A DNA stretch of 64,000 nt from JBBQKG01 sp038326655 (GTDB lineage Bacteria; Actinomycetota; Thermoleophilia; Solirubrobacterales; JBBDJG01): assembly GCA_038326655.1 (NCBI GenBank), contig JBBQKG010000006.1, positions 1 through 64,000 of the forward strand. The letters run 5' to 3'. This document shows positions 7,130 to 15,459 of this stretch, one piece after another (within the stretch, counting starts at the first letter, position 1; every line of letters starts with the position of its first letter). The translations under genes were made by a program, and so were the position numbers. The notes beneath the pieces are model-generated. The model did no database searches and was not told the origin of the DNA. It saw nothing but the letters and a program-made list of their open reading frames with translations.

Positions 7130-8802
7130 CCGGCGCGCGCGCGACAGGGAGGATCGCGCCCGCAAAGCTCGTCGAGCGTCGCATCGGGCTGCTGTTTGCG
7201 TGCTTCCTGCTGCTGCTCGGCCTGGCAATCGCGCGCGAGGCCTACCTGGTCACCTTCAAGGGCAGTTCGCTGAAGAGTCTCGCGGCGACCCAGCAGGTCG
7301 AGAAGGTCGACCTGATCGCCAAGCGCGGGACGATCACCGATCGCCATGGCACCGAGCTGGCCGTCTCCGAGGATGCCTCCACGATCTACGCGAATCCCTT
7401 CCTGATCAAGGACCCGGTCGACGCCGCGAAGAAGCTCGGACCGATTCTCGGGCAGTCCCGCGACGAGCTCGCGGCCACGCTGGCGGACCGCAAGAAGGGC
7501 TTCGAATACCTCGCCCGGAAGGCGAGCCCCCATGAGGGCGCCCGGATCCAGCGCCTGAACATCGAGGGGATCGGTGTGATGGACGACTCGCGCCGGCGCT
7601 ACCCGGGCGGCGACCTGGCCGCCCAGGTGATCGGCACGGTGGGGATCGACAACAAAGGCCTGCTGGGCATCGAGCAGCGGCTGAACGACAAGCTCGGCGG
7701 GAGCGACGGTGAGCAGCGGATCGTCAAGGACGCACGGGGCGACCCGATCTCACTCGAGCAGGTGAAGGACATGCACCCCGGGTCGGACATGCGCCTGACG
7801 CTCGACGCCTCGCTCCAGGCGCGAACCGAGAGCGTGCTGTCCGAGGTCGGCGCCGCCTACCAGCCCAAGGGCGCGACCGCAATTGCGATGAACCCCAACA
7901 ACGGCGACATCCTCGCGATGGCGAACTGGCCCGAGGTGAACGCCAACCACGTCGACGAGGCGCCCGCCTGGGCGCGACTCAACCGCGCGGTCGGCATGAC
8001 CTACGAGCCCGGCTCGACCTTCAAGGCGATCACGGTCGCAGGTGCGCTCTCGGAGGGCGCCGTGCGGCCCACGACGCAGTTCCGGGTCGGGCCGCAGATC
8101 CAGGTCGCCGACCGCGTCATCAACGAGGCACACGGAACGGGTGGCGTGTTCACGGTGTCGGACATCCTGGCCCGCTCGTCGAACGTGGGCGCGGTCCGGA
8201 TCGGGCTGCGCCTCGGCTCGATGCACTTCGACAAATGGGTGCGCCGCTTCGGCTTCGGCCACTACACCGACCTGCCGCTGCCGGGCGAGTCGCCGGGCAT
8301 CGTGCCCCACGTCCAGGACTACTCGGGATCTTCGATGGGAAACCTGCCGATCGGCCAGGGGCTCGCCGTGACCCCGATCCAGATGATGCAGGGCTATGCC
8401 GCGATCGCCAACGGCGGCATCCTCGTGAAGCCCCGGCTGGTGCTGAACGGCGAGCCGGCGAAGGGCGAGCGGGTGATTCCCCGCCGCAGCGCCTCGCAGC
8501 TTCAGAAGATGCTCGAGGGCGTGCTCGGCCCGACCGGCACCGCACCCGAGGCCGCGGTCCCCGGATACGACCTCGCGGGCAAGACCGGAACCGCCGAGAA
8601 GCCGGAGAACGGCGTGTACTCGAAGACCAAGTACGTCGCCTCGTTCATCGGGTTCGCCCCCGCACGCGACGCGAAGCTGCTGATCGCGGTGATCGTGGAC
8701 GAGCCCAAGGGCGGCGTCTACGCGGGCGGCCAGGTCGCCGCGCCGGCTTTCGAGAAGATCGCAAGCTACGCCCTGCCCTACCTCGGCATCGCGCCAAAGT
8801 AG
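7126..8802 (+). CDS. ftsI: Septal penicillin-binding protein (FtsI/PBP3 type), CTG start
   Basis: 558 residues. The N terminus has one membrane segment (RIGLLFACFLLLLGLAIARE), then the PBP dimerisation domain (AKRGTITDRHGTELAVSE), and a transpeptidase domain with SxxK STFK (Ser297-Lys300), SSN (351-353) and KTG (486-488). It cross-links septal peptidoglycan with FtsW. No ATG, GTG or TTG exists in frame before 7576, which would remove the membrane anchor and dimerisation domain. CTG at 7126 overlaps the ftsL stop as CTGA, like the NTGA overlaps of neighbouring genes, and AGGAG (7111-7115) lies 10 bases upstream. I therefore take CTG as the start. Confidence 0.9.
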   Translation: MTGARATGRIAPAKLVERRIGLLFACFLLLLGLAIAREAYLVTFKGSSLKSLAATQQVEKVDLIAKRGTITDRHGTELAVSEDASTIYANPFLIKDPVDAAKKLGPILGQSRDELAATLADRKKGFEYLARKASPHEGARIQRLNIEGIGVMDDSRRRYPGGDLAAQVIGTVGIDNKGLLGIEQRLNDKLGGSDGEQRIVKDARGDPISLEQVKDMHPGSDMRLTLDASLQARTESVLSEVGAAYQPKGATAIAMNPNNGDILAMANWPEVNANHVDEAPAWARLNRAVGMTYEPGSTFKAITVAGALSEGAVRPTTQFRVGPQIQVADRVINEAHGTGGVFTVSDILARSSNVGAVRIGLRLGSMHFDKWVRRFGFGHYTDLPLPGESPGIVPHVQDYSGSSMGNLPIGQGLAVTPIQMMQGYAAIANGGILVKPRLVLNGEPAKGERVIPRRSASQLQKMLEGVLGPTGTAPEAAVPGYDLAGKTGTAEKPENGVYSKTKYVASFIGFAPARDAKLLIAVIVDEPKGGVYAGGQVAAPAFEKIASYALPYLGIAPK

Positions 8803-8846
8803 GGCCTACGGCCTACGGCCGCCTGCAGACTTAACATTTACGGACC

Positions 8847-10352
8847 ATGACCCTCCGCGCCCTCCTCGCCGGCGCCGGGATCGAGGCGTCGGGGCCGCGG
8901 AGTGCCGACGCCGAGGTCGAGGCGCTTGCCTACCGCAATGAGAGCGTCACTGCGGGGGCGCTCTTTTTTTGCGTGCGCGGGTTCTCGGTGGACGGACACG
9001 ACTTCGCCCCCGACGCGATCGCGCGCGGCGCGGCCGCGCTCGTGTGCGAGCGGCCGCTCGGCCTCGGCGTGCCGGAGGTGGTCGTGCCCGACATGCGGGC
9101 CGCGATGCCGGCGCTGGCGGCGACCTTCTACGGCGATCCGACGCGCGAGCTGCGCGTCGTGGGCGTGACGGGCACCAACGGGAAGACCACGACCGCGTTT
9201 TTGCTGCGCCACCTGCTCGAGCGCGCCGGGATCCGGACCGGGCTGCTCGGCACGATCTGGTCGGTGATCGGCGGGCAGCACCGCGAGGTCGAGCGGACGA
9301 CGCCGGAGGCCGTCGATCTGCAGCGCACCTTCCGCGAGATGCGCACGGCCGGCGACGAGGCCTGCGTGATGGAGGTGTCCTCCCATGCGCTCGAGCTTCA
9401 CCGCGCCGATGCGATCGACTTCGACTGCGCCGTCTTCACGAACCTCACCCAGGACCACCTCGACTTCCACGGCTCGCTCGAGGACTACTTCGGCGCGAAG
9501 CGACGGCTCTTCGTCCCGCACGCGGGGGCGACGCCGCGGGTGCCGGTCGTGAACGTCGACGACGAGTGGGGCGCACAGCTCGCCGAGGAGCTCTCCGAAG
9601 GCGGCCATGGAGCGCTCCAGACGTTCGCGGTCGAGCGCGAGGCGGACGTGCGGGCGCTCGACATCAGCTCGAGCGCGTCGGGCTCGCGCTTCACCTGTGC
9701 CTCCGGCGAACGGGTCACGGAGGTGACGCTGCCGCTGCCCGGCCTCTTCAACGTCTACAACGCGCTCGGCGCGCTCGCCGCCGCCGAGGCGCTCGGGGTC
9801 GGTTTCGCCGACGGTGCCGCGTCGCTCGCCTCTGCGCCGAGCGTGCCAGGCCGCTTCGAGCCGGTCGACGAGGGCCAGCGGTTCAGCGTGCTCGTGGACT
9901 ACGCGCACACGCCGGACTCGCTCGAGAACGTGCTCACCGCCGCCCGCGAGCTGCTCGCCCAGACCGGCGGCGGGCGGCTGATCTGCGTGTTTGGCGCCGG
10001 TGGAGATCGGGACCGCGACAAGCGCCCGCTGATGGGCGAGGCGGCGCGGCGGCTGGCCGACCATGTCGTCGTCACGTCGGACAACCCGCGCTCGGAGCAG
10101 CCGGAGGCGATCATCGCGGCGATCGTCGAAGGCGCCGAGCGAGCCGGCGGCAGGTCGGCGCTCGAGGTCGAGCTCGACCGGCGCGCGGCGATCGAGCGGG
10201 CGCTTGCGCTGGCCTCAGACGGCGACCTCGTCGTGATCGCCGGCAAGGGACACGAGCAGGGCCAGGAGTTCGAGGGTGGCCGCAAGGTTGCCTTCGACGA
10301 CCGGGAGGTCGCGCGCGACGCGCTTCGCGCGCTCGCGCGCGGGGCGGCGTGA
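8847..10352 (+). CDS. murE: UDP-MurNAc-L-Ala-D-Glu:meso-DAP ligase MurE
   Basis: 501 residues. The ATP-binding loop is VTGTNGKTTTAFLL, the central-domain motif EVSSHALELHR carries the family Ser-His, and VDYAHTPDSL and DNPRSEQP lie in the C-terminal domain. DNPR is the diaminopimelate-selecting signature, so the stem peptide should carry meso-DAP. A 44-base gap with a tandem GGCCTACGG repeat precedes it. A TAACAT box (8832-8837) 9 bases before the ATG could give it its own leaderless transcript. Otherwise it is part of the dcw run and is overlapped by murF. Confidence 0.95.
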   Translation: MTLRALLAGAGIEASGPRSADAEVEALAYRNESVTAGALFFCVRGFSVDGHDFAPDAIARGAAALVCERPLGLGVPEVVVPDMRAAMPALAATFYGDPTRELRVVGVTGTNGKTTTAFLLRHLLERAGIRTGLLGTIWSVIGGQHREVERTTPEAVDLQRTFREMRTAGDEACVMEVSSHALELHRADAIDFDCAVFTNLTQDHLDFHGSLEDYFGAKRRLFVPHAGATPRVPVVNVDDEWGAQLAEELSEGGHGALQTFAVEREADVRALDISSSASGSRFTCASGERVTEVTLPLPGLFNVYNALGALAAAEALGVGFADGAASLASAPSVPGRFEPVDEGQRFSVLVDYAHTPDSLENVLTAARELLAQTGGGRLICVFGAGGDRDRDKRPLMGEAARRLADHVVVTSDNPRSEQPEAIIAAIVEGAERAGGRSALEVELDRRAAIERALALASDGDLVVIAGKGHEQGQEFEGGRKVAFDDREVARDALRALARGAA

Positions 10353-11818
10353 TCGAGCTCACGCCCGCCGAGATCGCGCTCGCGTGCGGTGCCCGGCTGG
10401 TGTCGGGCAGCGAGCGGGCGATGGCGCACGACCGCCCCCGCAAGGCAACGATCGACTCGCGCGGGGTGGAGCCCGGTGACCTCTTCTTCGGGCTTCCCGG
10501 CGAGCGCGCGGACGGCGGCGAGTTCGCCGCCGACGCGGTCGACGCGGGCGCCTGGGGCGTCGTCGTGAACGAGGCGCAGGCGGCCGGAGTCCCCCGTGCC
10601 GGCGCGCGCGTCTTCGCCGCGAGCGAGCCGCTCGCGGCGCTCGGCGGCCTTGCGGCGCGGTGGTTGGAATCGCTTCGCCGCAGCGGATGCCGGGTGGTCG
10701 GGATCACCGGCTCGACGGGCAAGACCTCGACGAAGGACATCCTGCTGGCGCTCGTGCGGCCCGCCGCGGCGGGCCGTGCGCACGCGAACCGCGAGAACTG
10801 GAACACCGAGATCGGGCTGCCCCTCACGATCCTCGAGGCCGAGGAGGGAGTGCAGCTGATGGTGCTCGAGATGGCGATGCGCGGCATGGGGCAGATCCGG
10901 GAGCTGGCCCGCATCGCGCGGCCCGAGGTGGGCGTGATCACGAACGTGGGGCCGGTTCACCTGGAGCTCCTGGGGACACTCGAGCGGGTCGCCGAGGCGA
11001 AGGCGGAGCTGATCGCGGAGCTGGCGGGGGGAGCCGCCTGCGTGGTGCCGGCCGCCGAGGAAGCGCTTCGCCCGCACCTGCGCCCGGACGTTCGCACGAT
11101 CACGTTCGCCCAGTGGCGGGGCCTCGCCGAGGACCCGGACCCGCTGGCTCATGCAGCCGCGGTCGCGGACGCCTCGGCCGACGTGCGTGCGCTCGAGGTG
11201 ACCCCGGTGGGGGGCGGCCTCCGTGTCGAAGTGGCCGCCGGCGCAGAGCTCGAGACCTTCGAGTTGCCGTTCACGCAGCCCCACAACGTCGCGAATGCGC
11301 TCGCCGCGATCGGCGCCGCGCACGGCCTGGGAATCGGGCTCCAGGCGCTCGCCGAGGGCGCGCCCGACATCCGGCTCTCGAGCCTGCGCGGCGAGGAGAT
11401 CGAGCTTCCGGACGGCGTTCTCATCATCAATGACTGCTACAACGCCAACCCCGTGTCGATGCGTGCCGCACTGGATCATCTGGCGCAGGTCGCGGCACGC
11501 CGCGGCGCGCCGAGGGCTGTCGCCGTGCTCGGCGAGATGCGCGAGCTGGGCCCCGACGCCGCTCGGTACCACGAGGAGGTCGGCCGTCATGCCGCCGCCA
11601 CGGCATCCGCGCTGGTGGCCGTCGGCCCCCATGCGAACGCCTACCTGCGCGGGTACGCCGAAGCCGGAACGACCGCCGCCGCCGCGGACGCGACCGACGC
11701 CGCCGACCTCGTGCGGGAGCTCTTGCGCGGCGGCGACGTGGTGCTGGTGAAGGCCTCGCGCGCCGTGGGGCTCGAACGGGTCACGGAGGCGCTCACGGCC
11801 GGGGCGGGCGAGGGCTGA
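10349..11818 (+). CDS. murF: UDP-MurNAc-tripeptide:D-Ala-D-Ala ligase MurF
   Basis: 489 residues from a GTG overlapping the murE stop. IDSRGVEPGDLFFGLPGE is the Mur N-terminal domain signature, ITGSTGKTSTKDIL the ATP loop, NRENWNTEIGLPLTIL the MurF-specific segment, and INDCYNANPVSM the C-terminal motif. It adds D-Ala-D-Ala to the UDP-MurNAc tripeptide in the cytoplasm, completing the lipid I precursor used by MraY, encoded immediately after (TGATG overlap). Confidence 0.95.
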   Translation: MIELTPAEIALACGARLVSGSERAMAHDRPRKATIDSRGVEPGDLFFGLPGERADGGEFAADAVDAGAWGVVVNEAQAAGVPRAGARVFAASEPLAALGGLAARWLESLRRSGCRVVGITGSTGKTSTKDILLALVRPAAAGRAHANRENWNTEIGLPLTILEAEEGVQLMVLEMAMRGMGQIRELARIARPEVGVITNVGPVHLELLGTLERVAEAKAELIAELAGGAACVVPAAEEALRPHLRPDVRTITFAQWRGLAEDPDPLAHAAAVADASADVRALEVTPVGGGLRVEVAAGAELETFELPFTQPHNVANALAAIGAAHGLGIGLQALAEGAPDIRLSSLRGEEIELPDGVLIINDCYNANPVSMRAALDHLAQVAARRGAPRAVAVLGEMRELGPDAARYHEEVGRHAAATASALVAVGPHANAYLRGYAEAGTTAAAADATDAADLVRELLRGGDVVLVKASRAVGLERVTEALTAGAGEG

Positions 11819-12813
11819 TGGGCGAGATCCTGATCGCGGGGCTCGCCTCGCTGCTGATCTCGATCTTCCTCGGCCCGAAGTTCATCCAATTCCTACGGGA
11901 CCGCGAGTTCGGACAGCACATCCGGGAGGAGGGCCCCGCCGAGCACCACGTGAAGGCCGGCACGCCCACGATGGGCGGGCTGGTGGTCTTCACCGCGGTC
12001 GGGATCCCATACCTGATCCTCTCCGACCGCGACGCGGCCAGCCTCGCCGTCTTCGGCACCGCGCTCGCCTCGGCCGCGATCGGGTTCGTCGACGACTGGC
12101 TGAAGATCGTGAAGGCGCGCTCGCTGGGCCTCTCGGCGCGCACCAAGCTCGCGTGCCAGCTGGTGATCGCGATCGGGCTCTGGGCGATCGCGACGCAGGT
12201 GGTCGGCCTGAGCGACAACCTCGAATTCCGGATCTTCGCCGGCCACGTCGACATCGGCGGGTTCTACGTCGTGCTGATCTTCCTCGTGCTCGCGGGGGCG
12301 ACGAACGGCGTCAACCTGACCGACGGCCTCGACGGCCTCGCGGCCGGCTGCGCGGCGATCGTGCTGCTCACCTACACGGCGATCGCGTTCATCACCGGCG
12401 GCCAGGACGGGCTCTCGATCACCGAGCAGGACGGCCTCTCGCTGCTCGGGGCCTGCCTGGTCGGGTCGAGCATCGGGTTCCTGTGGTTCAACTCGTTCCC
12501 GGCGGCGATCTTCATGGGAGATACGGGCTCGCTCGGGCTCGGCGGCGCGATCGCCGGCATGGCCGTGATGACGAAGTCCGAGGTGCTGCTGATCGTGATC
12601 GGCGGCATCTTTGTGATCGAGGCGCTTTCGGTCGCCGCGCAGGTGTTCACGTTCCGGGTGTTCCGGCGCCGCATCCTGCTGATGGCCCCGATCCACCATC
12701 ACTTCGAGCTGATGGGGTGGTCGGAGACGAAGATCATCGTGCGGTTCTGGATCACGGCGGCGATCGCGAGCGCGATCGGGTTCACGCTCTATCAGCAGAG
12801 CATCGGTGCGTAG
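11818..12813 (+). CDS. mraY: Phospho-MurNAc-pentapeptide transferase MraY
   Basis: 331 residues, polytopic, with the expected ~10 hydrophobic segments. The MraY hallmarks are present: KAGTPTMGG, the first Asp pair in FVDDWLKIVK, TNGVNLTDGLDGLAAG, FMGDTGSLGLGG and the HHHFEL motif (IHHHFELMGW). It transfers phospho-MurNAc-pentapeptide to undecaprenyl phosphate to give lipid I. The ATG overlaps the murF stop by one base. Confidence 0.97.
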   Translation: MGEILIAGLASLLISIFLGPKFIQFLRDREFGQHIREEGPAEHHVKAGTPTMGGLVVFTAVGIPYLILSDRDAASLAVFGTALASAAIGFVDDWLKIVKARSLGLSARTKLACQLVIAIGLWAIATQVVGLSDNLEFRIFAGHVDIGGFYVVLIFLVLAGATNGVNLTDGLDGLAAGCAAIVLLTYTAIAFITGGQDGLSITEQDGLSLLGACLVGSSIGFLWFNSFPAAIFMGDTGSLGLGGAIAGMAVMTKSEVLLIVIGGIFVIEALSVAAQVFTFRVFRRRILLMAPIHHHFELMGWSETKIIVRFWITAAIASAIGFTLYQQSIGA

Positions 12814-14182
12814 TGGCCCGGGGACGCGGGACCGCCCGGCGCTGCCGGACGGTCCGTATCTAGTCGTCGGGCTGGCGCGCTCGGGGGTCGCGGCGGCGCT
12901 CGCGCTGCGCGACGCCGGCCGGGTCGTGGCCTGCGACTCGGCTTCCCCCCGGGAGGTCGCGATCGAGCGGGAAAGGCTTGCGCGGGCGGGCGTCGAAGTG
13001 CACGTGGATAACGATGGAACGCAGCTTCTGGCCGGATCGCCGCCTTTCCGGACGCTCGTCAAGAGCCCCGGTGTGCCTCAGGACGCCCCCGTGGTGGTGG
13101 GTGCGCGCGAGCGTGCCATCGAGGTCGTCGGCGAGCTCGAGATCGGATGGAGGCTGCTGCCGAACCGGTTTGCAGGGGTGACGGGCACGAACGGCAAGAC
13201 GACCACGACCGAGCTGCTCGGAGCGATCTACCGGGCTGCCGGCCGGCCGGTGGCCGTGGCCGGCAACGTCGGCACGCCGGTCAGCGCGCTCACGGACACG
13301 CTCGAACCGGCTGCCACGGTCGTCTGCGAGGTATCGAGCTTCCAGCTCGAGGACAGCCCGGCGTTCGCGCCCGAGACGGCGCTCTTCCTCAACTTCGCCG
13401 AGGACCACCTCGACCGGCACGCAACCGCAACGCAGTACCTCGATGCGAAGCTCCGCATCTTCGCCAACCAGCAGCCGGGCGACGTCGCGGTCCTGAACGC
13501 CGCGGAGCCGGTGCTCGCCGGCGCAGACCTCGGCAGCGCCCGCCGGGTCTGGTTCGGCGCCGGCCCCGAGTGCGACCTGCGGCTCGCCGGCGGCATGCTC
13601 CGCTGGCAGGAGGAGCCGTTGATCGAGACCGACGAGATCGCCCTGACCGGCAAGCACAACCTCGAGAACGCGATGGGCGCGGCCGCTGCGGCGCTCGCGG
13701 ACGGGCTGGAGCCGGCCGCCGTGCGGCAGGCGCTGCGTGCCTTCGCCGGGCTTCCGCACCGCATGGAGCCGGTGCGCGAGCTGGACGGGGTCTCCTACGT
13801 GAACGACTCCAAGGCCACCAACGTGGCGGCAGCCGCCGCGGCGCTCGGCTCCTTCGAAGGCGGCGTGCACGCGGTCCTCGGCGGGTCGCTCAAGGGCGGC
13901 GGGTTCGCCGCGCTTGCGCCCGCGGTCGCCGCGCACTGCGCTGCCTGCTACCTGATCGGCGAGGCGGCCGAACGCCTGCACCGCGACCTCGCGGGCACGG
14001 GCGTCGAGCTCGCCGACTGCGGCGACCTCGAGCGTGCCGTCGCCGCGGCCGCGGCCCACGCGCGCTCGGGCGACACGGTGCTGCTCGCGCCCGCCTGCGC
14101 GAGCTTCGACCAGTTCGCCGACTACGCCGAGCGTGGCGAGCGCTTCAGGAAGCTGGTGCAGGCGCTCGGGGAGGGCCGATGA
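12806..14182 (+). CDS. murD: UDP-MurNAc-L-alanine:D-glutamate ligase MurD
   Basis: 458 residues. The start is GTG at 12806, eight bases inside mraY, the only near in-frame start ahead of the nucleotide-binding strand YLVVGLARSGVAAA. The ATP loop is VTGTNGKTTTTELL; NDSKATNVAAAAAAL is the C-terminal motif. It adds D-Glu to UDP-MurNAc-L-Ala. ftsW follows with an ATGA overlap. Confidence 0.95.
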   Translation: MRSGPGTRDRPALPDGPYLVVGLARSGVAAALALRDAGRVVACDSASPREVAIERERLARAGVEVHVDNDGTQLLAGSPPFRTLVKSPGVPQDAPVVVGARERAIEVVGELEIGWRLLPNRFAGVTGTNGKTTTTELLGAIYRAAGRPVAVAGNVGTPVSALTDTLEPAATVVCEVSSFQLEDSPAFAPETALFLNFAEDHLDRHATATQYLDAKLRIFANQQPGDVAVLNAAEPVLAGADLGSARRVWFGAGPECDLRLAGGMLRWQEEPLIETDEIALTGKHNLENAMGAAAAALADGLEPAAVRQALRAFAGLPHRMEPVRELDGVSYVNDSKATNVAAAAAALGSFEGGVHAVLGGSLKGGGFAALAPAVAAHCAACYLIGEAAERLHRDLAGTGVELADCGDLERAVAAAAAHARSGDTVLLAPACASFDQFADYAERGERFRKLVQALGEGR

Positions 14183-15459
14183 AGCTGCGGCTCCCGCAGC
14201 GCTCCGCGGGCGCCCGCGAGGCGATGACATTCGAGCACTCGATGCTGCGCACGGCGACGCTCTGCCTGATCGCCTTCGGCGCGGTGATGGTCTACAGCGC
14301 GAGCTCGGGCACGTCGCTGCTCCAGGGCGGCGGTGACAGCTCGCAGTACCTGAAGCGGTACCTGCTCTCCGCAGTGCTCGGCCTGGTCGCGCTCGGGTAC
14401 TTCTCCAAGCACGGCGTCGCGACCGTGAAGCGCTTCACCCCCGTGATCCTGTTCGCCTCGCTGGCTGGCCTGGTGCTCGTGCTGATGCCGGGCTTCGGGA
14501 TCCAGGCGAACGGCGCCCAGCGCTGGATCGGTGCCGGTCCACTCCAGATCCAGCCCTCGGAGCTCGCGAAGCTCGCGCTGGTGCTCTACGCCGCTGGGCT
14601 GATCGCTGCAAAGCCGAGGCGCACGCGGTCGCTCAAGGGGGTCGGGCCGCTGATCCTGATCGCGGCCGTGATGGGGCTGCTGATCATCGCCGAGCCCGAC
14701 CTCGGCACGACGATCGTGATCTCGCTGACGCTCGGCGCGCTGCTCGTGGTGGGCGGAGTCCCGATGCGCCACCTCGCGATGCTCGCCGGCACGCTGGTGT
14801 TCCTCGTGCTGGTCGTGGCGCTGCTCGAGCCCTACCGCCGCGCCCGCCTGACGGCCTTCCTGAATCCGTGGGCCGACGCCCAGGGCAGCGGGTTCCAGTC
14901 CGTCCAGGCGATGATCGCAATCGGCTCCGGCGGCCCGTTCGGCGTCGGGCTCGGACAGAGCGTTCAGAAGCTCTTCTACCTGCCGGAGGCGCACACCGAC
15001 ATGATCCTCGCGGTGATCGGCGAGGAGCTCGGCTTCGTCGGCATCGCGGGCGTGCTGTTCCTCTACGGGATGATCGCCTATGCGGGGCTGCGTGCCGCCC
15101 GCCTTGCACGCGACCTGTACTCGAAGCTGCTCGCCGCTGGCATCACGTCCGTCATCCTGATCCAGGCGACGGTGAACTTCTTCGCCGTGCTGGGCGTGCT
15201 GCCGCTCACAGGCGTGCCGCTGCCGTTCATCTCCTACGGCAACAGCAACCTGGTCGTGCTGCTCGCCGGGATGGGGATCCTGATCAACGTCGCGCAGCGT
15301 CCCGCCGCGCGAGCCAAGCTGCGCGTGGTCCAGGGAGACCGCAGCAGGCCCAAGCCGAAAGCCAAAAGGACAGCCGATGCCGACAGTCGTGATCGCAGCC
15401 GGGGGAACCGCCGGGCACGTGGTGCCGGCGCTGGCGGTCGCCGACGAGCTGCGGGATAG
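14179..15459 (+). CDS. ftsW: SEDS peptidoglycan polymerase FtsW
   Basis: 426 residues, about ten membrane helices, ATG overlapping the murD stop. SEDS signatures: YSASSGTSLLQG, AQRWIGAGPLQIQPSELAK, EPDLGTT (catalytic Asp region), PEAHTDMILAVIGEELGF and GVPLPFISYGNSN. It polymerises lipid II at the septum with the transpeptidase encoded at 7126. A strongly basic C-terminal tail of ~50 residues runs on past the murG start, giving an unusually long 83-base overlap (15377-15459). Confidence 0.95.
   Translation: MKLRLPQRSAGAREAMTFEHSMLRTATLCLIAFGAVMVYSASSGTSLLQGGGDSSQYLKRYLLSAVLGLVALGYFSKHGVATVKRFTPVILFASLAGLVLVLMPGFGIQANGAQRWIGAGPLQIQPSELAKLALVLYAAGLIAAKPRRTRSLKGVGPLILIAAVMGLLIIAEPDLGTTIVISLTLGALLVVGGVPMRHLAMLAGTLVFLVLVVALLEPYRRARLTAFLNPWADAQGSGFQSVQAMIAIGSGGPFGVGLGQSVQKLFYLPEAHTDMILAVIGEELGFVGIAGVLFLYGMIAYAGLRAARLARDLYSKLLAAGITSVILIQATVNFFAVLGVLPLTGVPLPFISYGNSNLVVLLAGMGILINVAQRPAARAKLRVVQGDRSRPKPKAKRTADADSRDRSRGNRRARGAGAGGRRRAAG

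Noticed and set aside
8803..8846. Tandem GGCCTACGG repeat between the PBP gene and murE as a functional element
   Set aside because: Only two short copies with self-complementary GGCC; it could be a weak terminator, but there is too little to call.
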